A DNA stretch of 38,327 nt, from NCBI GenBank assembly GCA_013036105.1, contig JAAXCX010000017.1:1-38327 (forward strand), given 5' to 3'. The notes below the pieces were generated by a model that was not told where the DNA came from, did not search any database, and worked only from the letters and a program-made list of their open reading frames with translations. This stretch comes from Vulcanimicrobiota bacterium (lineage in GTDB: Bacteria > Vulcanimicrobiota > Vulcanimicrobiia > Vulcanimicrobiales > Vulcanimicrobiaceae). Positions 18,449 to 25,952 of this stretch are shown in pieces; the first letter of the stretch is position 1; the number at the start of each line of letters is the position of its first letter. Made by a program: the position numbers and the translations under genes.

Positions 18449-18991
18449 GTGTTGGATCCACAAGCGCTCGCCACAGCGATGCAACGCTGGGGATTTTTGG
18501 AAGACCCGGTTCCCGCTGCGGCTTGGCAATGGATCGAAACGTTTGTCAAAGCGTATCCCGGGAGTACGATTGAAACCGCGCGGCCGCTCGTTGCCGCCCT
18601 GCGCGCCGAAGCGTGCATGATTCCGGCGTTGGAGCTGGAGCGGCTGCGTTCGCGAGATACGCTGTTCTTTATCGACTCGGTCGGGCAATATGTGGATCAG
18701 CAGCCGGAGCTGCGCGATCTGCCGCTGGACCGCGACCTTTGCGAAATCGCAAAAGAGTTCGGTCTCTCGCGTGAAGACGCGCTGGTGGCGACGCGGCTGG
18801 CGCTCACGGGTGAAAGAGAAGGGCCGCCGCTGGAACTGCTTTTTCCGCTGCTCGGACACGACCGGATTTTGATCCGGATCGGAGCGGTCAACTCGCGCCT
18901 GCTGCATGGCCGCGGTTTACAGCCGTTGGCTTTCGGTCCCGATGGAAAACCGTTCGAGCCGATCCACGGAGAACGTCCGCTTCGTGGATGA
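18449..18991 (+). CDS. Orphan glutamyl-tRNA synthetase C-terminal (anticodon-binding-like) domain
   Basis: 180 aa with no catalytic domain: no HIGH or KMSKS motif is present. Residues about 110-140 ([17 protein letters not shown] then [12 protein letters not shown]) match the characteristic C-terminal GluRS segment (RVALTG...GPPLFE..ALLG.ER.L). The first 110 residues are helical with an FFIDS segment like the FF region before that motif. Position is telling: gltX sits between ispF and cysE in Firmicutes, and this gene occupies that slot. It may be a reduced GluRS relic retained as an RNA- or protein-binding module. GTG 18449 lies one base after the ispF stop. It overlaps cysE by 8 bp. Confidence 0.68.
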   Translation: MLDPQALATAMQRWGFLEDPVPAAAWQWIETFVKAYPGSTIETARPLVAALRAEACMIPALELERLRSRDTLFFIDSVGQYVDQQPELRDLPLDRDLCEIAKEFGLSREDALVATRLALTGEREGPPLELLFPLLGHDRILIRIGAVNSRLLHGRGLQPLAFGPDGKPFEPIHGERPLRG

Positions 18992-19562
18992 TGTGTTTTC
19001 GGCTATCGGATCCGATTTGCGTGCGGCTTTGGAGCGCGATCCCGCCGCCCGCGGGGCAGCCGACGTCATTCTTTCTTATCCCGGCTTTCACGCGGTTGCG
19101 GCCCACCGTTTTATCCACGCGCTGCATCGCAGCGGCATTCCGCTGCTTCCGCGCTGGCTTTCGAACGTGAACCGGTTTTTCACGGGCATCGAGATCCACC
19201 CGAACGCACGCATCGGCCGTGGATTCTTCATCGATCATGGAATGGGCGTGGTCATCGGCGAGACGGCCGAAGTTGGCGATAACTGCACGATCTACCAAGG
19301 CGTGACGCTTGGCGGGACGAGTCTAGCGCGCGGCAAACGTCACCCGACCTTGGGAAACAACGTGACGGTCGGCGTCGGAGCGGCAGTGCTCGGAGCCATC
19401 ACGATCGGCGACCACGCGAAGATCGGCGGCGGATCGGTTGTCGTGCGAGATGTGCCGCCCAACGCGACGGCAGTCGGTGTTCCCGCTCGCATCGTCATGA
19501 AGGACGGGATCCCCGTGAGCGCGCCCGCCGAAGAAGAAGCCAATTGGACCTGGGTGATCTAG
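18984..19562 (+). CDS. cysE: Serine O-acetyltransferase
   Basis: Makes O-acetylserine for cysteine synthesis. 192 aa from GTG 18984 ([24 protein letters not shown]). Family motifs are [44 protein letters not shown] (catalytic His), and hexapeptide repeats [26 protein letters not shown] through [29 protein letters not shown] at 18968-18972 supports the GTG start; the longer frame from 18906 lies over the upstream gene. It precedes cysS. Confidence 0.95.
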   Translation: MDDVFSAIGSDLRAALERDPAARGAADVILSYPGFHAVAAHRFIHALHRSGIPLLPRWLSNVNRFFTGIEIHPNARIGRGFFIDHGMGVVIGETAEVGDNCTIYQGVTLGGTSLARGKRHPTLGNNVTVGVGAAVLGAITIGDHAKIGGGSVVVRDVPPNATAVGVPARIVMKDGIPVSAPAEEEANWTWVI

Positions 19563-19563
19563 C

Positions 19564-20976
19564 GTGAAGCTGTATAACACCCGCACGCGCAGCCTCGAAG
19601 AGTTCAAACCGCTGCGGCCGCCGCACGTGCGTATCTACGTCTGCGGACTGACGCCTTCGGCCGAGGCGCATGCCGGGCACGCCCGTTCGTTTCTGTTTTT
19701 CGACGTGCTCCGCCGGTATCTCGAACATTTGCGCTACGACGTGACGTTCGTGCAAAACGTCACCGACATCGACGACCGCAGCATCGAGCGCGCCAAGCGA
19801 ACCGGGGAACACTGGTACGATATCGTCGGCGGCTATTACGCATCATTCAAAGAGTCGATGCGCAAGCTCGGCGTACGTCAGCCCGACGAAGAACCGTACG
19901 CTACGCGCTTCGTTCCGCAGATCGTCGAGATGATTGGCGAATTGGTCGACAAGGGCTATGCGTACGTTTCCAAGGGCGGCGTCTATTACCGCGTAGCGAA
20001 ATTTCCGCGGTACGGAGCGCTCAGCGGCCGCAACGTCAAGGATTTAGAAGCGGGCGCGCGCGTCGAAGTGGACGAGTTCAAAGACGATCCGCTCGATTTC
20101 GCGCTGTGGAAATTCGCCAAACCGGGCGAGCCGACGTGGCCGTCGCCCTGGGGAGATGGCCGGCCGGGCTGGCACATCGAGTGTTCGGCCATGTCGCGGG
20201 CGCTGCTCGATCCCGATGGCGAGGGCTTCGACATTCACGGCGGGGGCGCAGACCTGATTTTTCCCCACCACGAAAACGAGATCGCGCAAAGCGAACCGCT
20301 GATGAGACATCCGCCGATGGCAAACGTTTGGCTGCACGGCGGACTGGTGCAATTCGAAAGCCGCAAGATGAGCAAATCACTTGGGAATTTCGAGCCGCTG
20401 GCAGATTTGCTGGAGCGGTTCGATCCGCAAGCGGTGCGGCTGGCATTTTTGCAAACCGGCTACAGCAAAGTGATGAATTTTACCGACGAGTCGATGACCG
20501 CGGCAACGGCTGCGTTGACCCGTATTAAAGAGTGCTGGCGCGAACTCGAGCGCGGCGAAGGACGTGACGGGAGTTTGATGCCGAAGATCGAGGCCGCGCT
20601 CGACGAAGATTTCAACACCTCGCAAGCGCTTTCGGAAGTCTTCGGTTACATCGCTAACCCGAAAGATGCAAATGGCGCGGAGCTCAGCTATGTACTCGCG
20701 CTCCTCGGAATCAAGCCCGACGATTCGTGGCTGGCCTCCGCGCCGCGTGAGCTCCGGGCGGGATTTCTTGATTGCTTGCATGTCGAGCTGGGGGCGGAAA
20801 TCTCGCTCAACGGCGAGACGCCGGAGAGCGCGATCGCGCAGGTCATTCGCTTGCGGGCGCGCGCCCGCGCCGACAAAAACTGGAAGGAATCGGATCGTTT
20901 GCGTGACGTCCTGCTGCGCTGCGGCGTCGAACTGCGCGACGAGCAGGGCGGGGACACCACGTGGCAGCCCGCGTAG
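19564..20976 (+). CDS. cysS: Cysteinyl-tRNA synthetase
   Basis: Class I aaRS of 470 aa. Zinc ligands C27 (YVCGLTPSAEAHAGHARSFL) and C207 (HIECSAMS), then PHHENEIAQSE and KMSKSLGNF. The HIGH signature reads HAGH and the usual CGPTVY is CGLTPS, which is unusual but keeps the two key His. The DALR-like C-terminal domain is present (RLRARARADKNWKESDRLRDVL). GTG 19564 lies one base after the cysE stop. The 3' end overlaps rlmB by 16 bp. Confidence 0.96.
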   Translation: MKLYNTRTRSLEEFKPLRPPHVRIYVCGLTPSAEAHAGHARSFLFFDVLRRYLEHLRYDVTFVQNVTDIDDRSIERAKRTGEHWYDIVGGYYASFKESMRKLGVRQPDEEPYATRFVPQIVEMIGELVDKGYAYVSKGGVYYRVAKFPRYGALSGRNVKDLEAGARVEVDEFKDDPLDFALWKFAKPGEPTWPSPWGDGRPGWHIECSAMSRALLDPDGEGFDIHGGGADLIFPHHENEIAQSEPLMRHPPMANVWLHGGLVQFESRKMSKSLGNFEPLADLLERFDPQAVRLAFLQTGYSKVMNFTDESMTAATAALTRIKECWRELERGEGRDGSLMPKIEAALDEDFNTSQALSEVFGYIANPKDANGAELSYVLALLGIKPDDSWLASAPRELRAGFLDCLHVELGAEISLNGETPESAIAQVIRLRARARADKNWKESDRLRDVLLRCGVELRDEQGGDTTWQPA

Positions 20977-21710
20977 ATCTCGACGACGCCGTCTACGGCG
21001 TGCACGCGATCGAAGAAGCGCTCGCCGCGGGCGAAGATCTTCGCCGCATCCACGTATCGGGCGAACGGCGGCGCGATCCGGCCATACGGAAGCTGCTGGA
21101 TCTTGCCAGCGATCGCGGCACGCAGATCCGTTTTGAAGAGAGAAAGTTTTTCACGCAATTTCCGTACAAAGCGCATCAAGGCGTGGTTGCGGTCGGAGAG
21201 CCGTTTCCTTACGAAACGCTCGAGGGCGTACTGGCGAAACGCAGAAACCCGGCGCTCTACGTCGTGCTCGACCACATTACCGACCCGCACAACGCCGGCG
21301 CGATTATTCGCACGGCCGAGTCAGCCGGCGCCGACGCGCTCGTTCTGCCGGAACGGCGATCGGCCGGCGTGAACGCCACGGTTCGTAAAGCCTCGGCGGG
21401 CGCATCAGCGCACTTGCCGATCGCGCGCGTCAGCAATATCGCCGAGACGCTGCGCAAGTTGAAGAAGGCCGGCATATGGATTGCCGGGGCCGACACCGGC
21501 GAGTCCAGCGTCCAGTACGACCAAGCAAATCTGGGCGGCGACTTAGCGCTCGTCATCGGAGCCGAGGGCCAGGGCCTCTCGCAGGTGGCCCGCAAGGAGT
21601 GCGACTTCCTGGTCCGGATTCCGATGCGTGGAAAGGTGGCTTCGCTGAACGCCTCGGTCGCCGCGGCCGTGCTGCTCTACGAGGCAGTCAGGCAGCGAAG
21701 AGGGGTCTGA
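20961..21710 (+). CDS. rlmB: 23S rRNA 2'-O-ribose methyltransferase, RlmB/TrmH family
   Basis: SPOUT-fold methyltransferase of 249 aa. N-terminal substrate-binding domain (YGVHAIEEALAAGEDLRRIHVS, AHQGVVAVGEP), then the knot: DHITDPHNAGAIIRTAESAGADALVL, LVIGAEGQGLSQ and IPMRGKVASLNASVAAAVLLYE. GTG 20961 sits inside the end of cysS, as in the Firmicute cysS-rlmB pair. Exact target base is from family knowledge. Confidence 0.93.
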   Translation: MAARVDLDDAVYGVHAIEEALAAGEDLRRIHVSGERRRDPAIRKLLDLASDRGTQIRFEERKFFTQFPYKAHQGVVAVGEPFPYETLEGVLAKRRNPALYVVLDHITDPHNAGAIIRTAESAGADALVLPERRSAGVNATVRKASAGASAHLPIARVSNIAETLRKLKKAGIWIAGADTGESSVQYDQANLGGDLALVIGAEGQGLSQVARKECDFLVRIPMRGKVASLNASVAAAVLLYEAVRQRRGV

Positions 21711-21723
21711 CCGCACGAAGTCC

Positions 21724-21752
21724 TTGACGGCGCAGGAACACCCTTTTATACT
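21724..21752 (+). promoter_or_regulatory. Sigma-70-type promoter of sigH
   Basis: TTGACG (21724-21729) and TATACT (21747-21752) are separated by 17 bp, ahead of sigH by 76 bp. This gives sigH its own transcription start after the long upstream operon. Confidence 0.75.
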
Positions 21753-21827
21753 GGGTCGAGATGTGTGGCGCTCGACGGGCTCCGGCCCGCGATTTGCCCA
21801 CATCGGTTCAAAAGGGTAGAGGCACTT

Positions 21828-22475
21828 ATGGCGATGACCCATCCCGTCTCGGAGGGCTTGGACTACCACGAGCGGGTCGACGAGGACTTGGTCGCAACGG
21901 CTAAGTCGGGCGACAACCTCGCGATGGAATTCCTTCTCAACAAGTATAAGAATTTCGTTCGCATTAAAGCGAAGAGCTATTTCTTGATCGGCGCCGACCG
22001 CGAAGACATCATTCAAGAAGGAATGATCGGCTTGTATAAAGCCGTCCGCGACTTCAAAGCCGACAAACTGTCGAGCTTCCGCGCATTCGCCGAGCTTTGC
22101 ATTACGCGGCAAATTATTACCGCGATCAAGACGGCGACCCGTCAGAAGCACATTCCGCTCAATCAGTACATCTCACTGAATAAGCCGATCTACGACGAAG
22201 ACAGCGAACGCACGCTGCTCGACGTCATGGCGTCGAACAAGATGTCCGATCCGGAAGAACTGGTGATCAATCAAGAAGTCTCGCAAGACATCAAGGAACG
22301 CATCCAGGAAAATCTTTCGGAGCTCGAGTCGCAGGTGTTGCTGTCATATCTTGAAGGCAAGAGCTATCAGGAGATGGCGCGCGACCTTGGCCGGCATGTC
22401 AAATCGATCGACAACGCGCTACAGCGCGTGAAGCGGAAGATCGAAAAGAATCTTTCGGAGATCGAACTGCCGTAA
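21828..22475 (+). CDS. sigH: RNA polymerase sigma factor, SigH/Spo0H-like
   Basis: 215-aa sigma-70 family factor. Region 2: DEDLVATAKSGDNLAMEFLLNKYKNFV, DREDIIQEGMIGLYKAVRDF and FRAFAELCITRQIITAIKTATRQKH. Region 4: LSELESQVLLSYLEGKSYQEMARDLGRHVKSIDNALQRVKRKIEK. The layout and the rlmB-sigH-rpmG neighbourhood are those of Firmicute sigH; sporulation cannot be inferred. ATG 21828 has GGGTAGAGG upstream. A terminator follows. Confidence 0.93.
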   Translation: MAMTHPVSEGLDYHERVDEDLVATAKSGDNLAMEFLLNKYKNFVRIKAKSYFLIGADREDIIQEGMIGLYKAVRDFKADKLSSFRAFAELCITRQIITAIKTATRQKHIPLNQYISLNKPIYDEDSERTLLDVMASNKMSDPEELVINQEVSQDIKERIQENLSELESQVLLSYLEGKSYQEMARDLGRHVKSIDNALQRVKRKIEKNLSEIELP

Positions 22476-22491
22476 TCCATTGTCAAAGGAC

Positions 22492-22521
22492 AAAAAAGGG
22501 CGCCTTAACCGGCGCCTTTTT
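22492..22521 (+). terminator. Rho-independent terminator after sigH
   Basis: GGCGCC (22499-22504), loop TTAACC, GGCGCC (22511-22516). The stem is flanked by A6 on the left and T5 on the right, so it may serve both strands. Confidence 0.85.
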
Positions 22522-22539
22522 GCTTGAGCCCTATCTTAG

Positions 22540-22902
22540 TTACTTGCGCTGATGCAGGTAAATGTAGTTCCCTTCGGGGTCAATGCACTCGGTCGCGCCG
22601 CACGACTCGCCCTCGAACTTGCGGTCGGTGATTTTTCCGCCCAGTGATTGGGCGCGTTCGGCCGCCGCGCTCTTGTCGCTGACGCCGAACATGATGCCGT
22701 GGCCTTCTTTCCAACCCGCCGACGGATCGTGCGCTAAGGCAAACGTCGAGCCGTCCGGTAATCCGTACTCAACCCAATAGTCCGACTCCATGCCCGGTTG
22801 CCATTCGAAGAGGCCTTCGTAAAATGCGCGCGCACGCTTCATGTCTTTGACGGTGTAGAAGACGACGTCTAGGCCGCGCAGCGGAATTTTTTGTTCGCTC
22901 AT
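22540..22902 (-). CDS. Glyoxalase/VOC family protein
   Basis: 120-aa vicinal-oxygen-chelate protein: LDVVFYTVKDMKRARAFYEGLF, WVEYGLPDGSTFALAHDP, GIMFGVSDKSAAAERAQSLGG and CIDPEGNYIYLHQRK. One babABB module is expected to dimerise. The substrate is unknown. ATG 22902 overlaps the stop of the ferredoxin-like gene upstream (ATGA), so the two form a small operon pointing towards sigH. Confidence 0.88.
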   Translation of the reverse strand: MSEQKIPLRGLDVVFYTVKDMKRARAFYEGLFEWQPGMESDYWVEYGLPDGSTFALAHDPSAGWKEGHGIMFGVSDKSAAAERAQSLGGKITDRKFEGESCGATECIDPEGNYIYLHQRK

Positions 22903-23231
22903 CCCAGCCGCTTCACGATTTCGGCGTAGAGCGCCTCTCGGTCCGCGACCGGATCGACGACGAAGGCTTGCGCTTCTTTGCCTTCGATCTTGGGATCGAT
23001 GACGACCGTTACGTTGCGTCGGGCGCAAACATCCATGCAGCTCGTGTTGATGGCGCGAATTTTTCCCCACAGACCTTCGGCTTTGAGCCGGTCCTTGAGC
23101 CAATCGCGCAGATGGAAGTCGCCGATCTCTGCGGCTTTGTCTGGGTCCTCTTCGGGAATGCGTTCTTTCGTGCAGCGTTCGCAGACGAGCACGAGTCCGG
23201 CATCCGACCATTTTGGTTTTATTTGCTGCAT
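22899..23231 (-). CDS. Thioredoxin-like (2Fe-2S) ferredoxin domain protein
   Basis: 110 aa. LVLVCERCTKE near the N-terminus and INTSCMDVCARRNVTVVIDPK in the second half give four Cys in the pattern of thioredoxin-fold [2Fe-2S] ferredoxins (C..C then CX3C). DFHLRDWLKDRLKAEGLWGKIRAINTSC is the usual connecting helix/strand. Cytosolic electron carrier or sensor; partner unknown. ATG 23231 preferred over TTG 23243. Confidence 0.8.
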   Translation of the reverse strand: MQQIKPKWSDAGLVLVCERCTKERIPEEDPDKAAEIGDFHLRDWLKDRLKAEGLWGKIRAINTSCMDVCARRNVTVVIDPKIEGKEAQAFVVDPVADREALYAEIVKRLG

Positions 23232-23251
23232 AAGCTTTCGCAAGAATTTTT

Positions 23252-23340
23252 AGCCGACGGAGGGATTCGAACCCCCGAAACCCTTTCGGGCTTGCCTAAT
23301 TACAAATCAGGTGCTTTCAACCAGACTCAGCCACGTCGGC
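23252..23340 (-). tRNA. tRNA-Thr (anticodon TGT) with a long variable arm
   Basis: 89 nt folding as a full cloverleaf: acceptor GCCGACG/CGTCGGC with discriminator T and no encoded CCA; D-stem GCT/AGC; anticodon stem CCTGA/TTAGG with loop TTTGTAA (anticodon TGT); T-arm GGGGG TTCGAAT CCCTC. The variable region is 18 nt with a 6-bp stem and a GAAA loop (AAGCCC/GGGTTT), the class II form normal for Ser, Leu and Tyr. The D-arm (GTGGCTGAG...GGTTGAA) resembles tRNA-Ser. The acceptor (G1-C72, C2-G71) and anticodon loop look like tRNA-Thr. Confidence 0.88.
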
Positions 23341-23395
23341 GTCAGCAATACTTCGCTTCGGGATACTCCTACTCGTTTCGAATGCCCGGCTTCTG

Positions 23396-23867
23396 TCAGA
23401 CCAGCGGCGGTTTCTCCGTGATTGATACGACACCTATCCTCAACGGATTCTCGCGGCCGCCTAGCCTGTGCGCGCGGCCTTTACCCTTGTTTAGGCCGCG
23501 AAAGGTATGAGTCAGGGAGTGGCAGCTGGGGCAAAGAAGCGTGAGGTTCGTTAAATGATTATTCTTCCAGTCGCCATCGATGTGCTCGACTTCAATTGGA
23601 ACACGCCGAGTGCACGGATTTCGTTGAGCCCACCCGCATCGCGCGCATTTTTCGCCAAATTTCCCCACGAGGTAATCCCGGAGAGGCCTAAGGCTGCTGA
23701 AAGGGTCGTAGGTCCCCGCTTCGATCCGAGCGACGCGTGTTTCGTATGTATGGCGACGTTGGCACGTTCTGGAGCAGTAACGAGTGCGGTCGCGTGGGAT
23801 TGGCTTTCCGCAACACGCGTCCGCTTGCGCATTGCCCGCGATAAATTTTTGGATTCAATCTGCTCAT
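23396..23867 (-). pseudogene. HNH endonuclease with N-terminal zinc finger, frameshifted near the start
   Basis: The main frame encodes a zinc finger CGKPIP...YCSRTCQRRH, then LRDYLVGKFGEKCARCGW, the HNH core VPIEVEHIDGDWKNNHLTNL with LLCPSCHSLT, and FRGLNKGKGR. This is the pattern of phage/intron-type HNH nucleases. No canonical start exists in this frame before GTG 23668, which would discard the zinc finger. ATG 23867 opens a frame (MSRLNPK) that joins the nuclease frame if the A5 run at 23846-23850 is one base shorter. So it is either a decayed gene, a slippage-regulated gene or a sequencing indel. The shortest intact frame is 23396-23668. It is followed codirectionally by tRNA-Thr(TGT). 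Confidence 0.8.
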
Positions 23868-23884
23868 GCATGCATGCATGCATG
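23865..23884. repeat. Five-unit CATG tetranucleotide repeat at the HNH start
   Basis: CATG repeated five times, self-complementary over 20 bp. The presumed HNH start codon (23867-23865, minus strand) is embedded in its last unit. Confidence 0.9.
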
Positions 23885-23897
23885 TTAGCGAAACACA

Positions 23898-23915
23898 GTG
23901 CCAACAGCATGGCAC
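23898..23915 (-). promoter_or_regulatory. Palindrome GTGCCA-N6-TGGCAC upstream of the HNH gene
   Basis: Perfect 6-bp half sites with a 6-bp spacer, about 31 bp before the presumed HNH start. The same dyad with near-identical flanks (AGTGCCAAC, ATGGCACAAT) occurs at 28761-28778 before the PD-(D/E)XK gene. Probably an operator for a dimeric regulator. Confidence 0.6.
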
Positions 23916-23959
23916 AATGTTTATGTCAAGCAGAAAGTTGAAAACTGCGTAACGAAATG

Positions 23960-24358
23960 TTAAGCGATGTATGACACAACGATACGATTCGGAATCGTTG
24001 GAGAATAGCGAATCCATTGACATTGCGCGATGCCGTTACGCTCGCGAAGCGGCAACGGATCGAGGCCGCGGGTTGCCGGGCCTGCGACGTGCGCGCCGCT
24101 GCGATCGAATTGCGAACCGTGACACGGGCAAACGAACCGGTTTGCGAACGGCTTCCACTCATAGTAGCAGCCAAGATGCGGACAAATCGGACTGAAAAGC
24201 GCGAACCCAATGTTAACGGCCGGATACGGCAGCGTCTCTTCGCCGCCCGCGGTAAAGAGATCGGGACGATCGCGCATGAATTTCTGAGGATCTTTAACCT
24301 TGATGCCCCAAACGGATTGTGGCGACCCGGCCGTAAGGTATGCGTCCTTGCTGTGCAT
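23960..24358 (-). pseudogene. Rieske iron-sulfur protein, C-terminal fragment
   Basis: 132 codons with the complete Rieske cluster region: ICPHLGCYYEW and CPCHGSQFDRSGAHVAGPATRGLDPLPLRE (two Cys, two His ligands plus the disulfide Cys pair), then WIRYSPTIPNRIVVSYIA. Upstream residues KDAYLTAGSPQSVWGIKVKD align with the middle of QcrA-type Rieske proteins. A TAG lies directly before ATG 24358. The missing N-terminus is found at 25109-25339 on the same strand, separated by about 750 bp. No cytochrome b gene follows. Confidence 0.88.
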
Positions 24359-25108
24359 CTACAAGTGCGGGCTGTCCGCCAAACTCTGCTAAGGATCAGA
24401 GACACACGTCGAATGGTTTGCCAATTTTTACCAAGCTCACGCGGTTGGAGCGGTCAAATTCTATGGTCACGTATCTGTGCCGCCCGCACACCATGCTGAG
24501 TGGGTGAACAATCTCTATTACAGCTTGTGGATCGCGTGCAAACGCAGCAGAAGGTGCATAGTCGTAAGCGTTCAGCCCGTGCAACTCAAGGATTTCGTAT
24601 GCTTTGGCACGCGTCATCCCGGTCCTGATATGCCCCTCGATCCATTTCACGTTAGCGGTTTCATAGGGGCGGTCACTCGCTTGAGCGCACGATTCTAAAA
24701 TTTGAGACAAAAGAATGGCAGACATACACATCCTCAGCAGTTGCCGAGCACAGAAAGCGGGGCGCCGTGCTACTTCCCTAGGTGCCATTGGGTGCCTACT
24801 GCGTTGCCGCGCCCTTAGCACAGTCTTATTAGCGACCAGTTTAGGTGGCGTTTGACATTAATAGCACCGCAAAGGGCCAGCCCATCGAATCCAAGGCGCA
24901 TGTGATCCCTATGGCCCGAATAGGCTTTGGACATTGCCCCCATACGCGGCGCCATAAGGGTCTAATCCGCCGCTCCGTGCGGAAAGTAGGCCAAGATACG
25001 CGTCAAGGAATAGTTGATCGTAGCCATAGTAGTCGAGGAGGCCAGCCACCCATGTGTTGCTGTTTGGATATGGATACGGAACATAAGTCGGGGGCGAATG
25101 ACTATTAT
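24359..25108. other. Foreign segment interrupting the Rieske gene
   Basis: About 750 bp between two collinear Rieske halves. It holds a small SmpA-like secreted protein gene (24396-24725) and a 3' fragment of an unknown gene (24909-25112), both on the minus strand. No inverted repeats, transposase or clear target duplication are seen. Junction bases AGATCGAC and AGATGCAC are similar but not identical. Confidence 0.7.
24396..24725 (-). CDS. Small secreted protein, SmpA-like
   Basis: 109 aa with an N-terminal hydrophobic stretch (MSAILLSQILESCAQA) that may be a signal peptide. A GMTRAKAYEILELHG segment follows, reminiscent of SmpA/BamE-like proteins (GMTrxEVyxlLG), and a Cys pair (MVCGRHRY, DVCL). 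ATG 24725 was preferred because GAGG lies 6 bp before it; ATG 24731 touches that GAGG. It lies inside the segment splitting the Rieske gene. Function unknown. Confidence 0.55.
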   Translation of the reverse strand: MSAILLSQILESCAQASDRPYETANVKWIEGHIRTGMTRAKAYEILELHGLNAYDYAPSAAFARDPQAVIEIVHPLSMVCGRHRYVTIEFDRSNRVSLVKIGKPFDVCL

Positions 25109-25112
25109 TATG
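24909..25112 (-). pseudogene. 3' fragment of an unknown gene fused to the Rieske N-terminal part
   Basis: A frame different from Rieske opens exactly where Rieske similarity stops. It encodes about 67 residues: SPPTYVPYPYPNSNTWV, then AGLLDYYGYDQLFLDAYLGL and GAAYGGNVQSLFGP. PNSNTWV resembles the N(S)NTF/W motif of some papain-like or secreted domains, weakly. It has no start of its own, so it looks like the end of a longer gene brought in with the inserted segment. Confidence 0.5.
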
Positions 25113-25339
25113 TCGATCTGTACTGGGGTGTCCGTCGCGGCTTGAAGCTGCTTCCAGGCGTTTTCGTCCATGCCGGTCCACGCCGGCCGTCCTGGATTAA
25201 CGTCCGGAGTTAACGCGGCCATCGTCGGAATGGCGAGAGTCAAGCCGATGACGCCGCCGAGCGAGATCGTCGCTTTCCCCATCCATTCGCGGCGCGATAT
25301 CTCTTCGGGAGGCTGCGGTTGCGAGTGCTCATCTTGCAT
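25109..25339 (-). pseudogene. Rieske protein, N-terminal Tat-signal fragment
   Basis: 77 codons from ATG 25339 with a perfect GGAGGT upstream. ISRREWMGKATISLGG is a twin-arginine signal/anchor, followed by a membrane helix (VIGLTLAIPTMAAL) and the linker GMDENAWKQLQAATDTPVQIDI typical of QcrA-type proteins. The sequence then leaves the family. It continues logically at 24358 (KDAYLTAG...). Together the halves would make a protein of about 208 aa. Confidence 0.85.
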
Positions 25340-25459
25340 GTTGACCTCCGTTTGCGGCGTAGTAGCCGTAAGCGAATGGTAGCACGATTCGGCCCCCCGA
25401 GGGTGCGTCATTTCTATGAATCCGTTTCGCCAGGGCAACGGAACGGGAACACAGTCGCC

Positions 25460-25900
25460 ATGGACTTGACCAAGGATTATCCGCGTAGCCCTCGCGAGCA
25501 ACTCGACGGCATCATGATCTTGCCGCGCGCGATCGATAAAGCCCGTGCCCAGCTCGAAGGGAAGCTCGGGGAGTACATCTATTTCGGCTGTCACCTCAAC
25601 CGGACGCTTTTCAGCACGCTCGGCGTTACCGAGGACGAATTCTTGCAAACCGTGCGATCGTCGCCCGACGATGAAGGCGTGCTGGAATGGATTCAGGAGT
25701 TCGTTCGCCCTGAGCGCGACAAAATCGAAGCGATGAATCGGCGCCTGCTTAACGATGGCCCGCAGAAGCCCGAAGAGCAGAAATATTTCAAAGACGAACT
25801 CGACCGGATCGATCCCGGAAACGACCACATCAAAACCTGGCCGGACCTGATCGATCTTGAAGAGGGCCGGCTGCCCAAAGAAAGCGCGACGGCGACATAA
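25460..25900 (+). CDS. DUF5069 domain protein
   Basis: 146 aa: MDLTKDYPRSPREQLDGIMILPRAIDKARAQLEG, GEYIYFGCHLNRTLFSTLGV and DDEGVLEWIQEF match the DUF5069 pattern. Soluble, helical, function unknown. ATG 25460 was chosen because MDLT.DYPRSPRE is the family start; the longer frame runs over the Rieske N-terminus. A strong terminator follows directly. Confidence 0.8.
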   Translation: MDLTKDYPRSPREQLDGIMILPRAIDKARAQLEGKLGEYIYFGCHLNRTLFSTLGVTEDEFLQTVRSSPDDEGVLEWIQEFVRPERDKIEAMNRRLLNDGPQKPEEQKYFKDELDRIDPGNDHIKTWPDLIDLEEGRLPKESATAT

Positions 25901-25901
25901 A

Positions 25902-25930
25902 AAGAAGACCCGCACGGAGCGGGTCTTCTT
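25902..25930. terminator. Bidirectional terminator, 12-bp stem
   Basis: AAGAAGACCCGC (25902-25913) pairs perfectly with GCGGGTCTTCTT (25919-25930) around ACGGA. It lies between the convergent DUF5069 and lipoprotein genes. Confidence 0.85.
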
Positions 25931-25952
25931 GTCTCGGGAGGAGACGTCCCGA

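Noticed and set aside
24781-24798. GGTGCCATTGGGTGCC as a third copy of the operator dyad
   Set aside because: It is a direct repeat of GGTGCC, not the GTGCCA-N6-TGGCAC palindrome.
24962-25915. Long minus-strand open frame of 317 codons
   Set aside because: Most of it is antisense to the DUF5069 gene; only the part from 25339 is real (Rieske N-terminus).
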